Assembly (NCBI GenBank): GCA_030062745.1
Contig: CP099843.1
Location: forward strand, 1,364,001 to 1,428,000
DNA length: 64,000 nt
Direction: 5' to 3'
Source of the DNA: Capitulum mitella
Lineage: Eukaryota; Arthropoda; Thecostraca; Pollicipedomorpha; Pollicipedidae
Shown here: positions 56,237-64,000 of the stretch, in pieces
Numbering within the stretch: the stretch's first letter is position 1
Layout: each line of letters starts with the position of its first letter
The notes under the pieces: generated by a model
Told to the model about the DNA's origin: nothing
The model's database searches: none
The model's input: the letters and a program-made list of their open reading frames with translations, nothing else
Position numbers and translations under genes: made by a program

Positions 56237-58758
56237 GTAGGCGGAATGTGTTCCCACCAACATGGTGCAGGTGACATTGAACCATCGGCGTTTTCGTCTT
56301 CACGTGAGGCGTTGCAGACGTTGAAAGCTAGCTCCTTGTTTCGAGTGCAAAGCCCGGCTGGTTGCACCAGCTGGGTTCAAGGTTTCACTTTCTGTCACTG
56401 GGCGAGGGTCTTCACCCTTCCCCCGAGTGACACTCGACTCCTGAATCATCTGTTTGGAACGCAATACAGCTCACACAAACCTGACTGGTCGGCAAGAGAA
56501 CAATGCCATTGAACAGATGTCGGCGAGACACACAGGAACCTGACACATGCTGCAAGCAGTCCCTCTTACCATTATGAAACACAAAACACCCAAAAAATTT
56601 TTTTGTATCAGGACGGTACCAGGGGCACACAGGGAACTGAAGGACATACAACCGTATCACAGAACCGGAACTGGGACAACACGGCGTCACAGAGCCGTGA
56701 CGACTGGGACAGCACGGCATCACAGAGCCGTGACGACTGGGACAACATGGCATCACAGAGCCGTGACGACTGGGACAGCATCACAGAGCCGTGACGACTG
56801 GGACAGCATCACAGAGCCGTGACGACTGGGACAGCACGGCGTCACAGAGCCGTGACGACTGGGACAACATGGCATCACAGAGCCGTGACGACTGGGACAG
56901 CATCACAGAGCCGTGACGACTGGGACAGCATCACAGAGCCGTGACGACTGGGACAGCACGGCATCACAGAGCCGTGACGACTGGGACAGCACGGCATCAC
57001 AGAGCCGGGACGACTGGGACAGCATCACAGAGCCGTGACGACTGGGACAGCACGGCATCACAGAGCCGTGACGACTGGGACAGCACGGCGTCACAGAGCC
57101 GTGACGACTGGGACAGCACGGCATCACAGAGCCGTGACGACTGGGACAGCCCGGCAACACAGAGCCGTGACGACTGGGACAGCACGGCATCACAGAGCCG
57201 TGACGACTGGGACAGCACGGCATCACAGAGCCGGGACGACTGGACAGCACGGCATCACAGAGCCGTGACGACTGGACAGCACGGCATCACAGAGCCGTGA
57301 CGACTGGGACAACATGGCATCACAGAGCCGTGACGACTGGGACAGCACGGCATCACAGAACCGTGACGACTGGGACAGCACGGCATCACAGAGCCGTGAC
57401 GACTGGGACAACATGGCATCACAGAACCGTGACGACTGGGACAGCATCACAGAGCCGTGACGACTGGGACAACATGGCATCACAGAGCCGGCAGTGCCGG
57501 GGCCAGGACACGGCCACCGTCCGGCCGCTGCCCCTGGCTGTGGTCGGGGCCAGGACCGGACACCGTCCGGCCGCTGCCCCGGGCTGTGGTCGGGGCCAGG
57601 ACCGGACACCGTCCGGCCGCTGCCCCGGGCTGTGGTCGGGGCCTGCGGTGGAGGGTCTGCGCTGGCGGGCTTGGTCCTGGGTGTCGCGTTACGGCCAGGT
57701 CGGCTCCAGCTCACCGCCAGCCCTGCTCACCACTGCCGGCGCCTAGTCTCGCACGTGGTGCACGCGCAGCGGCGTCGGGTGCTGAACCCGGGCTGCGGGT
57801 TCCCACTCGCTCGCTTTGTCTGCGGCCCCTTCATGCGCGGTGCTCCTGCGGCCCAACCCAGTGCAAATGTATTGTGGCGCTGTGGCACCCTGCTGAGGAC
57901 TCGTGAACGAAATTCATTGTGAGAGCTCTGTGACGTTCCTGATGACCATCATATCCACGCGTCTGGTGTCCTCTCGCTGGTCGGCGACAGGCCCGTGCTG
58001 AGACCGCAGCAAGGTAAGCGGTGCGCTAGACAGTGCATGCCAGGTGCCTGGCGGTTCTGACGTGTAGCGCCGGGTCGTGAACAACAAACAGTGGCTTGGA
58101 AGCGCGCGGGTGCCAGCTGTCGGGTGCATTTCGAGTGCGGCACTTGCCTGTAATCCGGCATGAGACATCGTTCTCGTGTGCCGTTGGTGTCCCTGAAAGT
58201 GACACCAACCCCTTCCGTCTGCCGGCGTGGTCTGCCGTTTCACTCTCTGAACTCTGCGCAAGTTCCGTGAACGGTGAAAAGCACAGTGTCGTGGAGATGC
58301 GCAGGCAAAGGGGAGTGATTAACACAGACCCGCACGAGAACTGCTGTCCTAGAAATTTCACAAGAGTTACCCTAGTAATCCTCTTCAACTTTCTGGAGGC
58401 GATTATGGTCTTTGTTACGTTTGCTATTCGTTATCCAGTGCTTCAAATGATCAGTGTTATCCATTTTCCATTTTACTTCCATAGCTGACTGATTCTCTGC
58501 AGTGGGTGTATCTGCCCTCGTGTTGACCTTTAACCTGATGTCAGCACTTTTCTGGCCTGACGTCGGTCGACCTCTGGTCTGACGCAGGTGGAGACGCGGC
58601 TGCAGCACCCGACCCGTTACCACATGCTGCAGAACCAGAAGCGCCAGGTCAGGGAGTACCTCTCGCACTCTGCCGAGTCCCCGGCGCCGGCACCCGTCGA
58701 ACCTCGCCAACTCATGTCGCCACTGTCGAACCAGACCAGCACATCAGAGGCCACCGAG
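55915..58758 (+). CDS. Mitf: Mitf/TFEB-family transcription factor, N-terminal exons (partial gene)
   Basis: bHLH-zipper factor of the MiT family, which binds TCACGTGA/TCATGTGA sites and drives lysosome, autophagy or pigment-cell genes. Two exons are visible, 55915-56236 and 58588-58758, joined in phase 0. The first encodes TSRTQLKQQLMRQQAEEQE, matching the SRxxLRxQLMREQ element that in mammalian TFEB/MITF contacts Rag GTPases for mTORC1-controlled lysosomal recruitment; the key S, R, Q and L are kept. Next comes 19 Gln in a row, in the place where human TFEB also has poly-Gln. VPNKVLQ|VETRLQHPTRYHMLQ matches VPMEVLK|VQTHLENPTKYHIQQ of MITF with the intron at the same residue. QKRQVREYLS follows. 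The bHLH-zipper exons are not in the window and should lie downstream. The first exon of the gene is uncertain (candidates 23309 and 37371). Confidence 0.88.
56090..56146 (+). repeat. CAG/CAA repeat encoding 19 glutamines
   Basis: Nineteen in-frame Gln codons, mixed CAG and CAA, followed by RQQQRQ. Located just after the Rag-binding helix of Mitf. Confidence 0.95.
56650..57489 (+). repeat. 33/28-bp minisatellite in Mitf intron, about 27 copies
   Basis: Unit GTGACGACTGGGACAGCACG + GCATCACAGAGCC (33 bp) with a recurrent 28-bp short form that lacks CACGG, plus variants AACATGG and GCACGGCGT. A one-base deletion occurs twice near 57240 and 57274. Long frames here (repeating SRDDWDSTASQ or its antisense) are repeat products. 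Confidence 0.95.
57516..57653 (+). repeat. 46-bp minisatellite, three copies
   Basis: Unit ACCGTCCGGCCGCTGCCCC + GGGCTGTGGTCGGGGCCAGG + ACCGGAC, starting at 57516, 57562 and 57608. It lies directly after the 33/28-bp array. Confidence 0.93.
57654..58587. other. Rest of the Mitf intron
   Basis: No further exon recognised. A donor-like AAGGTAAGCG at 58012-58020 has no convincing exon before it. Confidence 0.5.
58588..58758 (+). CDS. Mitf: Mitf exon
   Basis: 57 codons, VETRLQHPTRYHMLQNQKRQ through VREYLSHSAES, a Pro/Ser-rich stretch and TSTSEATE. Acceptor TGACGCAG, donor GTGAGT, phase 0 at both ends. It corresponds to vertebrate MITF exon 2 (VQTHLENPTKYH). The last bases and the donor are iterated in the following 41-bp array. 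Confidence 0.92.
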
Positions 58759-59212
58759 GTGAGTCCGCAGACCGGACCAGCGTATCGGAAGCCACAGAGG
58801 TGAGTCCGCAGACCGGACCAGCACATCGGAGGCCACAGAGGTGAGTCCGCAGACCGGACCAGCGCATCGGAAGCCACAGAGGTGAGTCCGCAGACCGGAC
58901 CAGCGCATCGGAAGCCACAGAGGTGAGTCCGCAGACCGGACCAGCGCATCGGAAGCCACAGAGGTGAGTCCGCAGACCACACTAGCGCACCAGAGATCAC
59001 AGAGGTGAGTCCGCAGACCGGACCAGCACATCGGAGATCACAGAGGTGAGTCCGCAGACCGGACCAGCGCACCAGAGGCCACAGAGGTGAGTCCGCAGAC
59101 CGGACCAGCACATCGGAGATCACAGAGGTGAGTCCGCAGACCGGACCAGCGCACCAGAGGCCACAGAGGTGAGTCCGCAGACCGGACCAGCACATCAGAG
59201 ATCACTGAGGTC
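58759..59212 (+). repeat. 41-bp tandem repeat that copies the Mitf 5' splice site
   Basis: Unit GTGAGTCCGCAGACCGGACC + AGCACATCGGAGGCCACAGAG. GTGAGT occurs at 58759, 58800, 58841, 58882, 58923, 58964, 59005, 59046, 59087, 59128 and 59169, that is every 41 bases, with a degenerate GTCGGT at 59210. Each GT is preceded by a near copy of the exon end (ACCAGCACATCAGAGGCCAC and CGAG). All donors match the consensus ACAGAG|GTGAGT. As 41 is not a multiple of 3, use of successive donors would change the frame. Confidence 0.95.
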
Positions 59213-61414
59213 GGTCCGCAGGCCGCACCAGAGAGTCAATGCCAAGAGTGGTTCACGAGATAAAACATGCCGGGATGGCATAATCATTGTTCAGTGCCAC
59301 TTCTGTCGGAACAAACACCAGGGCTGCAATAGAACACTTGTGGTCATTGCTGTACACATATCCGAAACCATGGCCAGGATCCTTGTCCAGTGTTTTAGCC
59401 TGTGCTTGGCACCACAAAAATAGGTCTGCAGAGCACTTCTCGCTGAGACGAGCCGCGTACCGTTGGTCTCTCGGTTCATCTCTTGCATAACGTACGTTCC
59501 GTTTTGTTATGGATCATTCATGAGGCCAACGTATTATGCACGGGCATCTACTTACGTGCGTGCGGGCAAGCGGAGAAGCTGATCAGAGGGCGATCTCTAG
59601 CTGTCCTCGGCAGCAGGACAAGGTATTTTCAGACCGTTATATTGAGATGGCATCCAGCATGCCGCAAGGTCTCATCAGGAGGACGTAAATTTGCATTTGG
59701 GCCCGGCGAGAGACTTTGTCCTTGCATTATTGACGATGCAAGGAATGCAGAACAGCCAGAACGATCGATTAAATGATCTCGATGCGTCTGAAAACAATTT
59801 ATCTTCCGGCAAAGTTTCACCCTTGCCAGTGAGCGGTATGGGACACAGACTGATGCAGCCTCGACCTGAGTTTGTTTTGAAAGTGAACCCCGGACGACTG
59901 CTTCAGTCTCTCTGAAGTTGGCTTAGTTTCGTTTCAGTTCTTTTTACGCGTACCCTGAAAGTGAAAGTGATCTTGAAAGACCACTGATCCATGACCTCTT
60001 TCTCTAGGACAGCTAATGAAGAAATTTCGACCCGACAAGGGCGGCCATCGCATACCACACGTTTTAGATATGTGGTCTGTCCTTCCTTCGTCAGTTTTTT
60101 GCATGGGTGTTACCAATGGTGTCTGTGACCACACTCGGTTCCTTACTAGAGTCAATGTCATCTTAAGCTGAACTGGAGCCATTACCCTTTTTGACCTTTT
60201 CTGACCTCTGAGATGCCATGATGCAATCGAACGAGTTGATTTGCGTAGTGACAGTAGTGCCAGTCCATAAACATCGTCAAAGCTCGTTCCGGTTCCTTCA
60301 AAAGTGTCCTAGAGATTATGTCCCATAGAATCCGATGAAAACCAGAATGTACTGAAATGACATCCTTTGAGGTCGTCGGTAAGACCACTGTGTAAATTAA
60401 AAGGGTCAAACTGGCTGATATCATGTAGCCAGGAGACCAAATTACATGCTTGTTTTTGTTCTGATGCTCTATCACGTTAGGTTTGGAAATGGCTAGGAGT
60501 CGTACCCATCCTTCCCTTGATGTAGAAGGAAGCGAAATGGAGAACGCTGGCAGAGCAAAGAAACAAATAGCAAACGAAGGTAAAGAAATGAACTCCCGTA
60601 AAGCAGCTGCAATCGATTAAAACCCTTAGTTTCGCCTCGTCTGCATCTCAGCAGGTAAAAACAAAAATCATTCCCTTTTTGCGGTGTATTACGGAAAATG
60701 ACTTGGTCGCCGACATGAGAAAATACCTCTGCACCGTTTTATCTGCATTTTTGAATGATACTTCCCAGGTATTTTTTATACTTCTTATGTAACCTCATCG
60801 TTGTACGAATGCAAATAGGCGTCGTGGTGTGTACTGACGCTGGCCATTCCTCCTTCCTCACTAGCTGAATAGTGATGGAAGATTTTCCGCAGGCCGTTAG
60901 TTCGGCTGGCATTGTCCTTGAGAAGCTGGGACATTGCCATGAGCCGTAATGAGGGTGATAAAACGTACGGACTCATTTAGAGGCGTACAAGTGGCGAAGA
61001 CCCGCCCTGGAGCTCACTTGCGGTTAGCGAGTTGTGACACTCCAAATTCCGTACGCTTCGGCATGCGATACGCGGCAGATGCTATCTCACCAGTCTCACA
61101 GACCTGACTGACGGCGCACCGCTCACTGGCCCAGACAGGGGCGGCTGCTCACCGCGTGAAGAGGAGATGGCCTCTGGTCGTATTCTGGCCACTGAGGAAG
61201 TACCCAGACCACTGAGACAGCCATGTCGGGCTGTCTCCTGGGGAATCGGACGAGTGACGAGTGACGATCACGGGGAGAGGACGAGTGCCTCCATGACGCG
61301 GGGCAGGCCTGTCCAAGCGGTGGCGCGGTCGCGGTCCTCAGAGGGCGCTGGCTCGACTGGCGAGGCGCTGTGATCGGCCGGACGGACGGCGGCTGCCGGC
61401 AGTCGCAGGACATC
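59213..61414. other. Mitf intron or downstream spacer
   Basis: No exon encoding the acidic activation domain or bHLH was recognised. No RNA gene was seen. Confidence 0.5.
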
Positions 61415-61520
61415 GTGACGCTGCACTGTGGCCACACAGGTGGACGCTGTGATGCTCCACTGTGTGGCCGCACAGGTGGACGCCGTGACGCTCCACTGAG
61501 TGGCCCGACAGGTGGATCGC
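61415..61520 (+). repeat. About 35-bp tandem repeat, three copies
   Basis: Unit GTGACGCTCCACTGTGTGG + CCGCACAGGTGGACGCC, at 61415, 61449 and 61485. Confidence 0.85.
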
Positions 61521-61654
61521 GTCCCATTCAGCGTCTCGCCGCGGCAGGTGGCCAGATCCATGGCCTGATCGACACGCCAGACGGCGGCTTTGGCCAGGTC
61601 GGTGCGGAGGGAGGGATGGGGGGTACCCCGGATCGCTACGAGTTTGACCGACGG

Positions 61655-61850
61655 CCGGCTGGACATATCAGTCTGACTGATGGACAGCCGAAATATCAGT
61701 CTGACTGCCTGACTGCTGACCAACTGACATACCAGTCCGACCGATAGTCAGCTGATGAATCAGTTCGACTGCTGGCCAGCTGACGTGTCAGTGTGACTGA
61801 CGGCCAGCTGAGGGATCAGTCTGACTTATGGCCGGCTGTGTGACGTCACA
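61655..61850 (+). repeat. Degenerate tandem repeat, about 38 bp
   Basis: About five variants of CAGTCTGACTGATGGCCAGC + TGAxxTATCAGT in a row, spacing uneven. Confidence 0.75.
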
Positions 61851-62879
61851 TCCTCAGATGGGCCGTAATGACCCAGCTCAGACCGTCACGCACTGGGCGT
61901 GGGAACGACTTTGCTGGCTGTGCGGAGGGGGGGGGGGCCAAGTTCTAGGCTGTTGTGGCTCGATTAGGTAGGAAGTGCGATTCAACGTACGGCGAGAACG
62001 CGAGCCCCGATTAATAGGCAATAAAAACTGGAGCTAATCTTTGATATCCCGCGAAGCGGCTTGTCATCGCTACCGTTCGGGATCCCCTAAATAAGCCTTA
62101 TCTTGGCAGGCGGGCGCGGATACTGCGAACACAGGTACAGATCAGCCGTATCGAAGTTGTGGCTACCTTGGACACAATTAGCTGGTTTAGGCAGCAAAGC
62201 TCCGCGCGGTAAATAATGAACCGAATTATTGAGTGCGTTTTTTAGGGGTTTTGCTGACCCACTGACTTGTCGTGATAATGGCTGGAGGTGAAGCTCGTTA
62301 AGATATGGGCCTGTACCCAGAAAATTACGACATTAATCCACGATGTTTTTAGTGAGACATGCAGCGGGCATCGAGAACTTGCAGCGCTAATTAAATACAC
62401 TTTCCCCGTAACATACCAATTAAATGCAGACGGACCCACGTTTTTTGACATATAGGCTGCAGAGTATTTTCTCATGTTTTCATCTTTTTTCACGCGTCCG
62501 TATGAAATAATTGTTACCTTGGCAAAAGAGCTCGACCTGGACAACATCCTGTTCCTCGTGTAAATGCCTCTTGTTTTTGTCAAAAGATCCATTTCCAAGT
62601 GCCATTTCGTCCTCAATGTTCAGCGCATTGCCTACACGTAAAAACCGTTTGGATAGGAGAGGATAATCCTGAGAACGACTGCAGCAGCTGGGCACGATTT
62701 ACACAAGGGGTATTCTGCTCAGTGGATGGTTGTCTCGACTTCGGGCGAGTGCCTGGGACTGTCCAGTGAGCGTCTGAGCTGACGCCGGCGAGGCCAGGGT
62801 CTCTCTGGACAGCCGACGCTCTGCGAGCCGGCGGGAGAGCTGCCTCGGACTTCCATGGGCCGGCTGGAGAACTGACTCG
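61851..62879. other. Spacer or intron
   Basis: No gene recognised. A G-run of about 10 lies near 61928-61937. Confidence 0.5.
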
Positions 62880-62899
62880 CACTCTGGCTATCCAGCAGC

Positions 62900-62907
62900 T
62901 CATGTGA
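62900..62907. promoter_or_regulatory. M-box-like site TCATGTGA
   Basis: Exact match to the M-box core bound by MITF. First copy of the 52-bp repeat. Binding and function are inference. Confidence 0.45.
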
Positions 62908-62951
62908 CGACAGACGGCTGCGGTGGACGCCCACTCTGGCTATCCAGCAGC

Positions 62952-62959
62952 TCACGTGA
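62952..62959. promoter_or_regulatory. CLEAR/E-box site TCACGTGA
   Basis: Exact match to the palindromic site preferred by TFEB/MITF/TFE3 (CLEAR element core). Second copy of the 52-bp repeat. Confidence 0.5.
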
Positions 62960-63003
62960 CGACAGACGGCTGCGGTGGACGCCCACTCTGGCTATCCAGC
63001 AGC

Positions 63004-63011
63004 TCACGTGA
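63004..63011. promoter_or_regulatory. CLEAR/E-box site TCACGTGA
   Basis: Third repeat copy, same palindrome as at 62952, 52 bases further on. Confidence 0.5.
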
Positions 63012-63035
63012 CGACAGACGGCTGCGGTGGACGCC

Positions 63036-64000
63036 CATTCCGCCTGCGGGACTTGGACCGGACCGCCTGACAGCTGGACGCGAGGCTGTGGCCGAGAGCC
63101 GGACGGGCGTACTCTGGCCACCGTCTCGGACCGCGCCTGCCCGCTTATCTGGAGTGGCCGCGATCGTCGGGTCAGGCCAGATTGGCGCTATCGCGGGCTG
63201 TCCGTCGCCGGGTCCTGGGCCCCGCCGGGGACCTCGGCCCGGCGCTCTGCACGACTGGAGCGGTGACCTGCCGGCCAGCCCGGGCCTCCGGCCGGCCGAG
63301 GAGCCGTCCTGCCGCCGAGGACGGCGTCCGTCCCGCCGGCTCTCGGGTCGCCGGGCGGGCGGCGGCGGCTGCTGTCGGCGCCCGGGTGACCTCCGTCCGT
63401 CGCCACGGAGCACTGACGGCCGCACCCGGACGTACCGGGAGGAGACCGTCTCCGGAGACGGCCGGCGCCGAGATAGGCGCCCGCCGACAAGCGGAGGGTG
63501 CGCCAACCGCGCAGGAATGTATTCTCCCAACCACGTACCCGCACCGGGGTCGACATTCGACGATGACCGTAACAGATCGTCGGAGACTGGCCCGAAACCG
63601 ACCCGGTCATAGTCGAACGCGTGTTGCGCGACAGGAGCGATGTGCAAAGTTCAAGAATGACGTAATTTGTGCAAACAAGAACGTCATCATGAACACCAAG
63701 TAAACTGATATCTGTCGAACAGTCGCTCCAGTTGCGCAAGGTTTTTTGGTTTGGCGGTATCCGGCTTGTTATGAGCAGCAGTAGCCGGCTGCCGTTGTAA
63801 GTGCCTGCAATTGTATACACTCGGTTCTTAGCAAGATAAACGATTCGGAATTTCCACGAACTCCGAGGGCATGGAATGTGCCATCTGAGATGACTTCTTT
63901 GCATATGCTTGAGCATTAAATGTCTTTGCTCTGCAAGTTTTCGCTAAGCTGTATGCAGAGCACAGCCACCTCTACATTTGAGCACTGGGTAATTCGCGGG
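63036..64000. other. GC-rich block, then AT-richer end of window
   Basis: 63.04-63.52 kb is extremely GC-rich, with overlapping open frames on both strands that show no domain. The rest has nothing recognised. Confidence 0.5.

Larger units (their letters stand above)
62880..63035 (+). repeat. 52-bp tandem repeat, three copies, each with an E-box palindrome
   Basis: Unit CACTCTGGCTATCCAGCAGC + TCACGTGACGACAGACGGCT + GCGGTGGACGCC at 62880, 62932 and 62984. The copies are nearly identical. Copy 1 has TCATGTGA and copies 2 and 3 have TCACGTGA. Confidence 0.95.

Noticed and set aside
56650-57489. Regular repeats as a CRISPR array
   Set aside because: Units are directly adjacent with no unique spacers, and the genes are eukaryotic.
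56599-57746. Frames of repeated SRDDWDS or MPCCPSRHGSV
   Set aside because: Minisatellite translations inside the Mitf intron.
58617-59195. 192-codon minus frame of repeated RWSGLRTHLC
   Set aside because: Antisense of the 41-bp donor-site array, not a gene.

Overview
This is eukaryotic, almost certainly animal, nuclear DNA: genes are split into short exons with GT-AG introns, and most of the window is intronic, intergenic or repetitive. An arthropod, perhaps a crustacean, fits best. The two recognisable genes are animal genes, there is an interstitial tract of the arthropod telomere motif TTAGG, and the repeats include Penelope-like retroelements and poly-G-rich elements with inverted termini. 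The exact taxon cannot be fixed from the sequence. By eye, about 2.8-12 kb is AT-rich, while the rest is mixed, with several very GC-rich blocks.

Layout. 84-3576: a decayed element bounded by inverted repeats, carrying remains of an uncharacterised repeat-encoded protein. 3.6-12.3 kb: AT-rich spacer with retroelement scraps, a TTAGG tract, a 152-bp tandem repeat and a short inverted-terminus element with a 10-bp target duplication. 12306-22444 (+): nine exons of the AP-1 clathrin adaptor mu subunit, complete except for the first exon (about 14 codons). 23309-23424 and 37371-37813 (+): two candidate first coding exons, both ending in phase 2. 25-53 kb: GC-rich spacer or intron filled with inverted-terminus elements, a 1.74-kb inverted-repeat unit and a Penelope-like element (49.4-50.65 kb, minus strand). 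55915-58758 (+): two exons of a Mitf/TFEB-family gene. 53-63 kb: many minisatellites.

The two genes share a biological theme. AP-1 sorts cargo between the trans-Golgi and endosomes, and Mitf/TFEB controls lysosome genes. The sequence itself does not show that they are co-regulated.

The most unusual pattern is that tandem repeats are built from splice junctions. Three 5' splice sites and one 3' splice site have been iterated into the adjoining intron: 41 bp x 11 at the Mitf donor near 58.8 kb, 28 bp x 2.7 at an AP-1 mu donor near 15.45 kb, about 44 bp x 6 at the 23.4-kb donor, and about 35 bp x 12 before the AP-1 mu acceptor at 19760. A 52-bp triplicate near 63 kb carries exact MiT-family binding palindromes.
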